Shown piece after piece: positions 7,786-16,289 of a stretch of DNA of 64,000 nt; the first letter of the stretch is position 1; each line of letters begins with the position of its first letter. The notes under the pieces were generated by a model that searched no databases, was not told the DNA's origin, and saw nothing but the letters and a program-made list of their open reading frames with translations. Made by a program: the position numbers and the translations under genes. The DNA lies in the NCBI RefSeq assembly GCF_004804355.1, contig NZ_SRWZ01000001.1, positions 682,001 through 746,000 on the forward strand, written 5' to 3'. This stretch comes from Cognatitamlana onchidii (GTDB lineage Bacteria; Bacteroidota; Bacteroidia; Flavobacteriales; Flavobacteriaceae).

Positions 7786-8811
7786 TGTAAAAGAAAATTC
7801 GCTTCCTACGCCAAATTCACTTTCTACGTAGATTTTCTCTCTGTGCGCCTCTATAATATGCTTTACTATAGAAAGCCCTAGACCAGAGCCGCCTTCTTTT
7901 CTTGAACCACTTTTATCCACTCGATAAAAACGCTCAAATAACCTTGGCAAGTGCATCTTATCAATGCCTTCTCCATTATCTGTAACTCTTACGATAACTT
8001 TGTTTTTTATTAGGTTTTCAATACTAACCTCTGTAGTTCCTTTAATGCTGCCATACTTAATAGAGTTTACTATTAAATTTGCTAATACTTGTTGAATACG
8101 CTCCTTATCGGCCCTTACCATAATGGGCTTACTGTAATCTCTATCAAAAGTAAACGTAATCTTCTTTTTGCTTGCTTTCATTTCAAGCATTTCAAATACA
8201 TTCTCTACCAGATCTACGATATTAAAAACTTCAATGTTTAAGCTTAAATCGCCTACCTCTAACTTGGTAATCATATCTAAGTCTTTAATAATATAGCCCA
8301 GTCTTTCAATACCTTTACTTGCCCTTTCCAGATATTTTTTCCGAATATTCTTATCATCTCCTGCTCCGTCTAAAAGGGTAAGAATATAACCTTGTACCGT
8401 AAATAAGGGGGTCTTTAATTCGTGAGATACGTTTCCTAAAAACTCCTTTCTATATTCCTCTCGAACCCTAAGTGTTTCTATTTCAATTTTCTTATCCCTA
8501 GCAAACTTATCAATCTCTTCGGTAAGGGTTTGCATATTAGTGGTAATAGGGCCCCCAGTCAAATTAGCAGATTCAAGAAGTGTTAAATCATCATAGATTT
8601 TTTTCACACGTTTATATATAAAACGTTCCACACTAAATTGAATAATTAAAAAAGAAAACAGGAAAATACTTAAAGCAAATAACAGCAAAAAACCCCAATG
8701 TACTTGGTACACGTAATACAAAAAAACACCCATCATGAGTGTTGTGTAGAAAGTAATGTAAAGCGATGTTCTTACCGCAAAACGATATGATTTCTTAAAT
8801 TTTGTTTGCAT
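7768..8811 (-). CDS. PhoR-like sensor histidine kinase
   Basis: A 347-residue membrane kinase. Two transmembrane segments (about residues 15-37 and 40-58) have almost no loop between them, so there is no periplasmic sensor domain. A linker follows, then HisKA with H130 in NVSHELKTP, and HATPase with N box ANLIVNSIKYG, G1 DNGEGID and G2 GGSGLGLSI. It autophosphorylates on H130 and should pass the phosphate to the regulator encoded 7 bp upstream. The signal is unknown; a lack of a sensor domain suggests control by membrane partners. Confidence 0.93.
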   Translation of the reverse strand: MQTKFKKSYRFAVRTSLYITFYTTLMMGVFLYYVYQVHWGFLLLFALSIFLFSFLIIQFSVERFIYKRVKKIYDDLTLLESANLTGGPITTNMQTLTEEIDKFARDKKIEIETLRVREEYRKEFLGNVSHELKTPLFTVQGYILTLLDGAGDDKNIRKKYLERASKGIERLGYIIKDLDMITKLEVGDLSLNIEVFNIVDLVENVFEMLEMKASKKKITFTFDRDYSKPIMVRADKERIQQVLANLIVNSIKYGSIKGTTEVSIENLIKNKVIVRVTDNGEGIDKMHLPRLFERFYRVDKSGSRKEGGSGLGLSIVKHIIEAHREKIYVESEFGVGSEFSFTLEKVE

Positions 8812-8818
8812 GCTTGTA

Positions 8819-9499
8819 TTAGTCTACAAACTTGTAACCAACACCTTTAATTGTTTTAAAACTATCGTCTCCAAGTTTTTCGCGCAGTTTCCTTATATGA
8901 ACATCAATAGTTCTGCCACCAACAACGACTTCGTTGCCCCAAACCGCATCTAGTATTTCATCTCTTTTAAAAACCTTCCCAGGTTTTGAGGCCAATAAAG
9001 ATAGTAATTCAAATTCTTTTCTTGGAAGAATTATTTCTTTTCCTTTTGAAGTAATCTTATACTCATCTCTATTTATAACCAAACTACCAACCTTTACCGT
9101 ATCTGTAACGTCCTCATCCTTAAAACGTCTTAAAAGTGCTTTTACTTTACTAACTAATACCTTTGGTTTTATGGGTTTTGTAATATAGTCATCGGCTCCC
9201 GCATCAAAACCAGCGACTTGAGAATAATCTTCTCCTCTAGCGGTCAAAAAAGTTACTATGGTATTACTTAAATCAGGGTTTTTTCTAATAATTTCGCAGG
9301 CTTCAATGCCATCCATTTCAGGCATCATAACATCAAGAATGATTAAATGAGGAAGTTCTTTTTTTGCCTTTTTAACCCCTTCCTGTCCATTCTCGGCCGT
9401 AATTACTTGATAGCCTTCACTCGATAAGTTATACCCTACAATTTCTAAAATATCTGGCTCATCATCAACCAATAATATCTTAATATCCTTTTTTTTCAT
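8819..9499 (-). CDS. PhoB/OmpR-family response regulator
   Basis: A 226-residue regulator with an N-terminal receiver (acidic pocket D12-D13, phosphoacceptor D56 in IILDVMMPEMDG, T86, K108) and a C-terminal winged helix ending in the GRTIDVHIRKLREKLG recognition region. It binds DNA as a dimer on direct repeats when phosphorylated. It lies first in the operon with the histidine kinase. Three AACATTA repeats with 9-bp spacing at 9554-9578, upstream of its start, are possible autoregulatory sites. Confidence 0.95.
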   Translation of the reverse strand: MKKKDIKILLVDDEPDILEIVGYNLSSEGYQVITAENGQEGVKKAKKELPHLIILDVMMPEMDGIEACEIIRKNPDLSNTIVTFLTARGEDYSQVAGFDAGADDYITKPIKPKVLVSKVKALLRRFKDEDVTDTVKVGSLVINRDEYKITSKGKEIILPRKEFELLSLLASKPGKVFKRDEILDAVWGNEVVVGGRTIDVHIRKLREKLGDDSFKTIKGVGYKFVD

Positions 9500-9553
9500 T
9501 CTCTAATTACAATGTTTCTTGTAGTAAAGATAAAACATAATACATAAATGGGT

Positions 9554-9587
9554 AACATTAGAAACATTAATAACATTAAGGTAACAA
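9554..9587. promoter_or_regulatory. Direct repeats upstream of the response regulator gene
   Basis: AACATTA occurs at 9554-9560, 9563-9569 and 9572-9578 (9-bp period), followed by TAACA at 9582-9586. Direct repeats at close to one helical turn are the usual target of OmpR/PhoB-type regulators, and one is encoded just downstream. Binding is inferred. Confidence 0.4.
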
Positions 9588-9616
9588 AGACCTTACATGC
9601 AGTTAAACTTTAGACG

Positions 9617-9642
9617 AAATACTGTTAGCTTTAACAGTATTT
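9617..9642. repeat. 11-bp perfect inverted repeat upstream of the T9SS mini-protein gene
   Basis: The arms 9617-9627 and 9632-9642 are perfectly complementary (core TACTGTTA and TAACAGTA) with a 4-base spacer. The repeat sits where the -33 region of the promoter with -7 element at 9649-9656 should be, so it could be an operator. Confidence 0.6.
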
Positions 9643-9648
9643 TGGCAC

Positions 9649-9656
9649 TAATTTTG
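9649..9656 (+). promoter_or_regulatory. -7 promoter element for the T9SS mini-protein gene
   Basis: TAATTTTG, a perfect -7 match. The predicted start is near 9661, giving a leader of about 30 nt. The -33 position is occupied by the inverted repeat at 9617-9642. Confidence 0.5.
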
Positions 9657-9690
9657 CACGGATTTATTACCTTTAATTATCTAGAAAAAT

Positions 9691-10038
9691 ATGTGTATGA
9701 AAATAAACTACTTCATATTTTTAGTATCAATATCAATGCTCTTTTGGAGCCAAACAAGCAATGGCCAAAACAGCCATTTACAACAACCTGTTGAACAAAC
9801 TATTGAAGATTTATTAATATACCCAAATCCCGTTAGTAAAGAACAAAATACTATATACATTAGCTCAAAACTAAATACTCAAAAACACGTAGAGTTTTAT
9901 GATGTTTTAGGAAAGCTTATACTTTCTACTTCACTTCATAGAAAAGCACTAGATATAGGAAATCTTGAGAAGGGTATATATATTTTAAGAATTACTGAAA
10001 ATAATATAAGTGAGACTAGAAAGCTCATAATAAAATAA
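9691..10038 (+). CDS. Small secreted protein made mainly of a T9SS sorting domain
   Basis: A 115-residue protein with a Sec signal peptide (about residues 1-25, ending near SNGQN) followed almost at once by a type A T9SS C-terminal sorting domain. That domain has the IYPNPVSK start, the middle VEFYDVLGKLIL strand, the LEKGIYILRI segment and a basic end. T9SS exports such proteins across the outer membrane. Normally the domain follows a large cargo; here only about 20 residues separate it from the signal peptide. ATG at 9691 or 9697 could start it. It is divergent from the response regulator gene. Confidence 0.8.
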   Translation: MCMKINYFIFLVSISMLFWSQTSNGQNSHLQQPVEQTIEDLLIYPNPVSKEQNTIYISSKLNTQKHVEFYDVLGKLILSTSLHRKALDIGNLEKGIYILRITENNISETRKLIIK

Positions 10039-10061
10039 ATTCCACTCTTCCTCTTTTAATA

Positions 10062-10086
10062 AGCGTGTTTTTATGCACGGTTTTTT
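10062..10086 (+). terminator. Weak hairpin plus T-run after the T9SS mini-protein gene
   Basis: A short CGTG/CACG stem with an A/T loop is followed by TTTTTT, 25-45 bp after the stop at 10038. The stem is short, so termination is plausible rather than certain. Confidence 0.35.
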
Positions 10087-10094
10087 ATTTTATC

Positions 10095-10102
10095 TACTTT
10101 TG
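10095..10102 (+). promoter_or_regulatory. -7 promoter element for the LuxE-like gene
   Basis: TACTTTTG lies 8 bases before the ATG at 10111, so the message would have only about 4 untranslated bases. Confidence 0.5.
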
Positions 10103-10110
10103 TTTCATAT

Positions 10111-11091
10111 ATGATTAGTCCCAACGATATATTCAATATTACTACCCAAACTGAGTTTAAAGCACTTGCCTTAGAGATCTTTAAATTTCAGTTTACAAAC
10201 AATAGAGTATACCGTTCGTTTTGTGATTTGCTCAATAAACACCCCAGCGGGGTTAAAGACTTAAAAGATATTCCTTTTTTACCAATTCAATTTTTTAAAA
10301 CTCGAGAGGTTTTAAGTTCATTAAACCCTATTGAAACTACGTTTATTAGCTCTGGAACAACTGGAAATTCTACAAGTAAACATCATGTAACCAATCTTCA
10401 AATTTATAAACAAAGTTTTACCAAAGGGTTCGAAAATTTTTATGGAAGTATTGAGGATTATGTGGTCCTAGGCCTGTTACCTTCTTATTTAGAACGTGAT
10501 GGCTCTTCATTAGTTTACATGGTAAACGATATGATTAAAGGCTCTAAACACCCTGAAAGTGGTTTTTACCTTAATAACATGACTGATCTAAAAGATACCT
10601 TAATGGCTGTTGAGGAGCAAGGCAAAAAAACTTTACTAATAGGCGTTTCTTTTGCCTTACTTGATCTTATAGATCATTATCAATTTAGCCTTAAAAACAC
10701 CATTATTATGGAAACTGGAGGTATGAAAGGTAAACGAAAAGAATTAATTCGACATGAACTTCATAATATCTTAAAACAAGGGTTTGGTGTTCGCGATATT
10801 CATAGCGAATATGGCATGACAGAATTACTTAGTCAGGCCTATTCTAAAGAACAAGGTGTATTTAAATGCCCACCATGGATGCACGTTCTTACAAGAGATC
10901 CGGAGGACGCATTAAGTATTCAAGATTTTGGAAAAGCAGGGGGTATTAATATTATAGATTTGGCCAATATAAATTCTTGCTCATTTATTGCCACTCAAGA
11001 CTTGGGTCGTATTAATAGGGACGGGACATTTCAGATTATTGGTCGGTTTGACAACTCAGACATCAGAGGGTGTAACCTCATGGTTTTTTAA
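10111..11091 (+). CDS. LuxE/PaaK-like acyl-activating protein
   Basis: A 326-residue protein of the LuxE acyl-protein synthetase group. It has the N-terminal region with DIPFLPIQFFK, a P-loop-like SSGTTGNSTSKH motif that binds ATP in the adenylate-forming family, and later HSEYGMTELLSQAYS, matching the adenylation motif YGxTE. LuxE activates fatty acids as acyl-AMP. No luciferase or fatty-acid reductase genes are nearby, so the role is probably acyl transfer in lipid or polysaccharide synthesis. Monocistronic, convergent with tyrS across a shared terminator. Confidence 0.8.
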   Translation: MISPNDIFNITTQTEFKALALEIFKFQFTNNRVYRSFCDLLNKHPSGVKDLKDIPFLPIQFFKTREVLSSLNPIETTFISSGTTGNSTSKHHVTNLQIYKQSFTKGFENFYGSIEDYVVLGLLPSYLERDGSSLVYMVNDMIKGSKHPESGFYLNNMTDLKDTLMAVEEQGKKTLLIGVSFALLDLIDHYQFSLKNTIIMETGGMKGKRKELIRHELHNILKQGFGVRDIHSEYGMTELLSQAYSKEQGVFKCPPWMHVLTRDPEDALSIQDFGKAGGINIIDLANINSCSFIATQDLGRINRDGTFQIIGRFDNSDIRGCNLMVF

Positions 11092-11194
11092 ATAAAAAGG
11101 TCTCATGCCGTAAGTTGTGAATCATTAAAACGACCAAGCCTGCAACTAAGAAAAAGAAAAATTCATTTTAGTTTAGTTTGGTTGGTTAAACATA

Positions 11195-11224
11195 AAGTCT
11201 GATTTTGTTCAAAATCAGGCTTTA
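11195..11224. terminator. Bidirectional terminator between the LuxE-like gene and tyrS
   Basis: A 13-bp stem with one wobble pair (11195-11207 and 11212-11224) and a 4-base loop carries A/T flanks on both sides. It lies between two convergent genes and just past the tyrS stop. Confidence 0.7.
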
Positions 11225-11228
11225 TTAT

Positions 11229-12524
11229 TTATATAACTTGAAGTACAAAATAATTCTTCTTACCGCGCTGTAAAAGGACAAACTTTTTATTAATCAAGTC
11301 TTTAGTGCTAATGCTATAGCCTTCCTTTACTTTTTCCTTGTTAACTGAAATAGAATTCTCCTTTAAGGCACGCCTTGCTTCTCCATTTGACTTTAAAAAC
11401 CCTCCTTTTTCTGCAAGTGCTCCAATAATATCAAGTCCTTTATCAATTTCTGATTGGTCTATTTTAGTTTGTGGAACACCATCAAACACATCAAGAAAAG
11501 TATGCTCATCAAGAGCTTTTAAATCGTCGCTTGTAGATTTTCCGAAAAGAATATTACTAGCTTTAATCGCGTTGTCCAAATCGGCCTTAGAATGCACCAT
11601 AATAGTAATCTCCTCAGCTAAGCGCTTCTGCAACAATCTTAAGTGAGGAGCTTCTTTATGCGCATTAATTAACTGATTGATTTCTCTTTTGTTTAAGAAA
11701 GTAAAGATTTTAATATACGTTTCTGCATCCTCGTCGCTAGAATTTAACCAGTACTGATAAAATTTGTATGGCGACGTTCTATTGGGGTCCAACCAAACAT
11801 TCCCGCCTTCTGATTTACCAAACTTAGAGCCATCAGACTTGGTTATTAGTGGGCATGTAATGGCATAACCTTTTCCAGAAGCAATCCTTCTTATTAATTC
11901 TGTTCCTGTTGTTATATTCCCCCATTGGTCGCTACCACCCATTTGAATTGAACAGCCATTCTCCTTATACAAATGAAGGAAATCGTATCCTTGCACTAAT
12001 TGATAAGTGAATTCCGTAAAACTCATGCCTTCTGAAGATTCAGAAGAAATTCTGTTCTTTACAGAGTCTTTGGCCATCATATAATTAACCGTAATATGCT
12101 TCCCAACATCACGGATAAACTCTAAGAATGAAAAATCTTTCATCCAATCATAATTATTTACCAATTTAGCAGCATTGGGGGCATCACTTTCAAAATCTAA
12201 AAAATGTCCTAACTGCGCCTTAATTGCTTCTTGATTATGACGCAAGGTACGCTCATCAAGCAAATTACGTTCATTCGATTTTCCCGAAGGATCTCCAATC
12301 ATACCTGTTGCTCCACCAACCAATGCAACAGGCTTGTGCCCACATCGCTGGTAGTGTGCCAAAAGCATAATAGGTACCAAATTGCCAATGTGTAAAGAAT
12401 CTGCTGTTGGATCAAACCCCACATAAGCACTTTTCATGCCTTCTAATAAATGTTCTTCCGCTCCAGGCATAACCGTATGAATCATACCTCTCCAAGTTAA
12501 TTCCTCAACAAAATTCTTTATCAT
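11229..12524 (-). CDS. tyrS: Tyrosyl-tRNA synthetase
   Basis: A 431-residue class I aminoacyl-tRNA synthetase of the bacterial TyrRS type. The HIGH-like motif is HIGN at 45-48 and the KMSKS-like motif is KFGKS near residue 235. GGSDQWGNI is the tyrosine/ATP pocket. The C-terminal part (from about residue 365) is an S4 RNA-binding domain with a GEARRALKE segment. It charges tRNA-Tyr. A -7 element at 12551-12558 supports the start at 12524. Confidence 0.97.
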   Translation of the reverse strand: MIKNFVEELTWRGMIHTVMPGAEEHLLEGMKSAYVGFDPTADSLHIGNLVPIMLLAHYQRCGHKPVALVGGATGMIGDPSGKSNERNLLDERTLRHNQEAIKAQLGHFLDFESDAPNAAKLVNNYDWMKDFSFLEFIRDVGKHITVNYMMAKDSVKNRISSESSEGMSFTEFTYQLVQGYDFLHLYKENGCSIQMGGSDQWGNITTGTELIRRIASGKGYAITCPLITKSDGSKFGKSEGGNVWLDPNRTSPYKFYQYWLNSSDEDAETYIKIFTFLNKREINQLINAHKEAPHLRLLQKRLAEEITIMVHSKADLDNAIKASNILFGKSTSDDLKALDEHTFLDVFDGVPQTKIDQSEIDKGLDIIGALAEKGGFLKSNGEARRALKENSISVNKEKVKEGYSISTKDLINKKFVLLQRGKKNYFVLQVI

Positions 12525-12550
12525 TATTCTTAAATTTTAAAAAAACTATG

Positions 12551-12558
12551 CAAAGATA
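12551..12558 (-). promoter_or_regulatory. -7 promoter element for tyrS
   Basis: Minus-strand TATCTTTG; predicted start near 12546, leader of about 22 nt. Confidence 0.55.
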
Positions 12559-12611
12559 AAAATACAGGTATAATTACTTATCAATTCTGAATAATTCTTT
12601 AATTTAGATCC

Positions 12612-13619
12612 ATGATTTTAGTTACAGGTGGCACTGGTTTGGTTGGTGCTCATTTATTATTTAAGCTTGCATCGAACCATAATCGAGTAAGAGCTATTTA
12701 TCGAAATGAAAAAAAACTCGTCAATACTAAAAAGGTTTTCGAGTGCTATACCAAAAATTATAAATCCATATTTGAATCTATTGATTGGATACAAGCCGAC
12801 ATCTTAGATATCCCTGCGCTATCTGAAGCCTTTAAAGACGTAACCAAAGTATACCACTGCGCAGCTTTTGTATCATTTGAACCTAACAAGTACCAATTAC
12901 TTAGAAAAATAAACATAGAAGGCACCGCTAATATTGTAAATCTTTCCATTAGTCATAATATTAAGAAATTATGTTACGTAAGTTCTATTGCCACTTTGGG
13001 TAGACCTCTAAACAATGACTATATTGATGAAAACACAAATTGGAATCCTGAGGCCGATAACCATGTATACGCCATTACTAAATACGGTGCAGAAATTGAA
13101 GTATGGCGAGGCACCCAAGAAGGACTAAACGCTGTAATTGTTAATCCGGGATTAATTATTGGTGCTGGCATCTGGAAATACGGTTCTGGAAGCTTATTTA
13201 CCAAAGCTAAAAAAGGGCTAAAATTTTATACGAATGGAACCGTTGGTTTGGTTTCAGTGAAAGATGTGGTGAATATTATGATCAACTTAATGGAGAGTAA
13301 AATAACCAACGAACGATTTGTTTTGGTCTCAGAAAACTGGACTTACAAAGATTTTCTGCAATCTTTATCAAAATCGGTTAATGGCAGAATCCCAGAAAAA
13401 TTGGCTTCCAAGAGCATGCTTGGTCTGGTATGGAGGCTAGACTGGCTGAAACATAAAATTACTGGAAAACGCAGACAATTAACCAAACATATTGCACATG
13501 CTTTACAAACTAAAAGTAATTTTAACAGCCAAAAAATAAAAACAACAGTAGATTACAATTTTGAGCCAATGACTGAAGTACTTACTCAGGTTGGGCAAGT
13601 GTATCTAAAACAGGACTAA
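12612..13619 (+). CDS. NAD(P)-dependent epimerase/dehydratase (extended SDR)
   Basis: A 335-residue extended short-chain dehydrogenase. The NAD(P)-binding GGTGLVGAHL lies at residues 6-15, the serine of VSSIATLG and the YxxxK of YAITKYGAE give the catalytic set, and VNPGLIIGAG follows. The family includes sugar-nucleotide epimerases and dihydroflavonol-4-reductase-like enzymes; the substrate is not clear. A near-match -7 box (TAATTTAG) ends only a few bases before the ATG. The 3' end overlaps the convergent DUF4296 gene by 38 bp. Confidence 0.85.
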   Translation: MILVTGGTGLVGAHLLFKLASNHNRVRAIYRNEKKLVNTKKVFECYTKNYKSIFESIDWIQADILDIPALSEAFKDVTKVYHCAAFVSFEPNKYQLLRKINIEGTANIVNLSISHNIKKLCYVSSIATLGRPLNNDYIDENTNWNPEADNHVYAITKYGAEIEVWRGTQEGLNAVIVNPGLIIGAGIWKYGSGSLFTKAKKGLKFYTNGTVGLVSVKDVVNIMINLMESKITNERFVLVSENWTYKDFLQSLSKSVNGRIPEKLASKSMLGLVWRLDWLKHKITGKRRQLTKHIAHALQTKSNFNSQKIKTTVDYNFEPMTEVLTQVGQVYLKQD

Positions 13620-14082
13620 TTAGAGCACCTTCCGGTAGATACTTTTCACCTAGGCTTTTCAATTTTAAAGAATCTTTCTTTTTTGACACCTGCATTAAAG
13701 AATCTTCCTCTTTTTTAGTTTGCTCTTTCCATTCTTCCGCCTCTATTTCTTTTAAACGTTTAGCTAGCCGTTCTAAACTATCTAAAGCCATATCATGTAT
13801 GTCCTCGTACTCATCTAAATGAAAGGCATAATAACTGTTACTTTGCGCAAACTGTAAGCTATCGATATTATGCCTCTTAAAAATATAAGTGCTTACATCC
13901 ACATTACTATCCTTTAAAACCTTTTTCGTATTTGTATTCCCCAGAGTTAATAACTTAGAGTCAATAAGTATATCAACCATTTTTTCTTTGGAAATCAAAT
14001 TATCAGGCCTATCGGGACCATTAAACCGCTTGCAAGAAAACACAATTAAAAAAACGAATAAAAAAACTAAGAAACGCTTCAA
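13582..14082 (-). CDS. DUF4296 lipoprotein
   Basis: A 166-residue protein with a lipoprotein signal (lipobox VFSC at about residues 14-17) and the DUF4296 region LISKEKMVDILIDSKLL. The rest is charged and helical with an RLAKRLKEIEAEEW coiled-coil-like part. It is probably anchored on the periplasmic side of a membrane. The function is unknown. It is the third gene of a Dpm1-like/pyrC/DUF4296 operon, 2 bp after the pyrC stop, and overlaps the tail of the convergent epimerase gene. Confidence 0.82.
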   Translation of the reverse strand: MKRFLVFLFVFLIVFSCKRFNGPDRPDNLISKEKMVDILIDSKLLTLGNTNTKKVLKDSNVDVSTYIFKRHNIDSLQFAQSNSYYAFHLDEYEDIHDMALDSLERLAKRLKEIEAEEWKEQTKKEEDSLMQVSKKKDSLKLKSLGEKYLPEGALISPVLDTLAQPE

Positions 14083-14084
14083 AA

Positions 14085-15431
14085 TTATCTATTAAAAGTT
14101 AATCGCTTTGCTGCTTTAACGTTTTTAAACGCTCCGTTTTTATATACCAAAGTTCCGTTTAAAAAGGTATCAGTAATTCTTGATTTAAACGTAGCACCTT
14201 CAAAAGGAGACCACCCACATTTATAAAGAATATTGTCTTTAGTTACTGTCCAAGGGTTATTCAAATCTACCAGGACCAAATCTGCAAAATACCCTTCTTT
14301 AATATATCCCCTTCTCTCAACATCGAAAAGAATGGCCGGATTATGGCACATTTTTTCAACAATTTTTTCTAACGATATTTTACCCTTATGATAAGCTTCT
14401 AACATCGCTGGCAAGGCATGCTGTACTAGCGGTCCTCCAGAAGGCGCATTAGTATAAACGCTTTGCTTCTCTTTTTTAGTATGAGGCGCATGATCTGTTG
14501 CAATAACATCTATTCTATCATCTAACAAAGCCTCCCATAATTTATCTCTATCATTAGCTGTTTTAACCGCAGGATTCCATTTTATAAAGGTTCCTTTTTT
14601 ATCATAGTCTTCGTCGGAAAACCAAAGATGATGAATACAAACTTCGGAAGTTATTTTCTTATCCTTTAATGGGATGTCATTTGTAAATAAGTTGGTTTCT
14701 TTACCTGTTGAAAGGTGAAAAACATGTAATCGAGCTCCTGTTTTTTTAGCTAATTCAATAGCCTTAGATGACGACAAATAACACGCTTCTTCGCTTCTTA
14801 TGATGGGGTGGTATTTTACAGGAATATCATCACCATATTCATCATGGTATTTCTTAAAGTTTCTCTTTATGGTGCCTTCATCTTCACAATGCACAGAAAT
14901 CACCATATTTGTACTCTCAAAAATCTTTTCCAACACAGCTGGGTCATCGACCAGCATATTTCCGGTAGAAGAACCTAGGAATAGTTTTAGGCCAGCTACT
15001 TGGTTAACATCAAGTTTTAAAATTTCCTCTAAATTATCATTGGTTCCCCCAAACATAAAAGAATAGTTGGCAGACGATGTCTTTGCTGCGATATCAAACT
15101 TCTCTTCCAACTTTTCAATCGTAGTGGTTTGAGGATTGGTATTAGGCATTTCAATAAATGAGGTAATCCCACCAGCTATAGCCGCTTTTGATTCTGTTTC
15201 AATAGTCGCTTTTTGGGTAAGCCCTGGTTCTCTAAAATGTACCTGATCATCAATTGCACCAGGAAGCACATGCTTTCCTTCTGCATCAAAAACCAAAACA
15301 TCTGCAGATTTAGGACTTATTGAAGCTCCAATTTGTTTAATGTATTCACCTTCAATTAATATATCACCGCTAATGATAGTACCCTCATTAACTATTTTAG
15401 CATTTTTTATAAGTGTAATTTTTTCTTTCAT
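14085..15431 (-). CDS. pyrC: Dihydroorotase
   Basis: A 448-residue amidohydrolase of the type I dihydroorotase group. It has the metal-site start DDQVHFREPGLTQK, the FIEMPNTNP strand, VHCEDE, the HVFHLST region and the ATDHAPHTKKEK motif. It interconverts N-carbamoyl-aspartate and dihydroorotate in pyrimidine synthesis. The usual HxH after the first strand reads QVH, so one metal-binding histidine is a glutamine; I believe this is the common Bacteroidota form, from memory. It sits between a GT2 gene (15 bp upstream) and a DUF4296 lipoprotein. Confidence 0.93.
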   Translation of the reverse strand: MKEKITLIKNAKIVNEGTIISGDILIEGEYIKQIGASISPKSADVLVFDAEGKHVLPGAIDDQVHFREPGLTQKATIETESKAAIAGGITSFIEMPNTNPQTTTIEKLEEKFDIAAKTSSANYSFMFGGTNDNLEEILKLDVNQVAGLKLFLGSSTGNMLVDDPAVLEKIFESTNMVISVHCEDEGTIKRNFKKYHDEYGDDIPVKYHPIIRSEEACYLSSSKAIELAKKTGARLHVFHLSTGKETNLFTNDIPLKDKKITSEVCIHHLWFSDEDYDKKGTFIKWNPAVKTANDRDKLWEALLDDRIDVIATDHAPHTKKEKQSVYTNAPSGGPLVQHALPAMLEAYHKGKISLEKIVEKMCHNPAILFDVERRGYIKEGYFADLVLVDLNNPWTVTKDNILYKCGWSPFEGATFKSRITDTFLNGTLVYKNGAFKNVKAAKRLTFNR

Positions 15432-15446
15432 ATAGCTTTGCTTTTC

Positions 15447-16172
15447 TTATGATTTCTTAAACAAACTCTTTAATTTCATAGAAATAACTCCAAATATAGC
15501 TTCAGAAATTATCCCTGAACTTAATTTAGATTCGCCTTTTGTTCTATCGGTAAAAATAACTGGCACCTCAATAATTTTAAACTGTTTTAAATACGCCTTA
15601 AACTTCATTTCAATTTGAAATGCGTATCCAATAAACTTTATCGCATTTAAATCAATAGCCTGTAAAACTTCTTTCTTATAACAAACAAAACCTGCAGTAG
15701 TATCATGGATTTTCATACCTGTAATAAACCTAACATATTTTGATGCCAGATAAGACATAAGTACCCTAGTCATAGGCCAGTTTACCACATTAACTCCCGT
15801 TACATATCTTGACCCTATAGACATATCTGCCCCATCTACATGACAGGCATGGTAAAGCCTTTTAATGTCTTCTGGGTTGTGCGAAAAATCGGCGTCCATC
15901 TCAAAAACATAACTATAATCTCTTTCTAAACTCCATTTAAACCCATGAATATAAGCAGTACCTAACCCAGACTTTTCTTCCCTAACTTCTAAATGCAATC
16001 TATTGGTAAATTCCTTTTGAAGCTCCTTAACCTTAATAGCTGTTAAATCGGGAGAATTATCGTCAACGACCAAGATATGTATATCCTCCGACTGAGAAAA
16101 CACGGCTCTAACTATGGCTTCTATATTTTCAATCTCATTATATGTTGGAATAATAACAACAGTACCCGCCAT
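15447..16172 (-). CDS. Polyprenol-phosphate mannosyltransferase-like GT2
   Basis: A 241-residue GT-A glycosyltransferase of family 2, like dolichyl-phosphate mannose synthase. Visible are the nucleotide-binding VVDDNSPDLT, the DxD motif in EMDADFSHNP, and GSRYVTG. The C-terminal part has TDRTKGESKL, seen in Dpm1 enzymes. There is no C-terminal multi-pass membrane domain, so it is the short soluble form. It probably loads a sugar on a polyprenyl phosphate. It leads the operon with pyrC and DUF4296. Confidence 0.85.
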   Translation of the reverse strand: MAGTVVIIPTYNEIENIEAIVRAVFSQSEDIHILVVDDNSPDLTAIKVKELQKEFTNRLHLEVREEKSGLGTAYIHGFKWSLERDYSYVFEMDADFSHNPEDIKRLYHACHVDGADMSIGSRYVTGVNVVNWPMTRVLMSYLASKYVRFITGMKIHDTTAGFVCYKKEVLQAIDLNAIKFIGYAFQIEMKFKAYLKQFKIIEVPVIFTDRTKGESKLSSGIISEAIFGVISMKLKSLFKKS

Positions 16173-16289
16173 ACTTCTATTTTATGAAACCTTTTTAGTT
16201 TTAGCAAATGTACATTATTAAGCCTTTATTTTTTCTAAATATTTCCTAATAATAAGCAGCATTCTTAAAATTTATAATAATTTTATGCC

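Noticed and set aside
9597-9794. 65-codon plus-strand open frame beginning upstream of the T9SS gene
   Set aside because: It overlaps the signal peptide of the T9SS protein in another frame and begins upstream of the promoter element, so it is not a likely gene.
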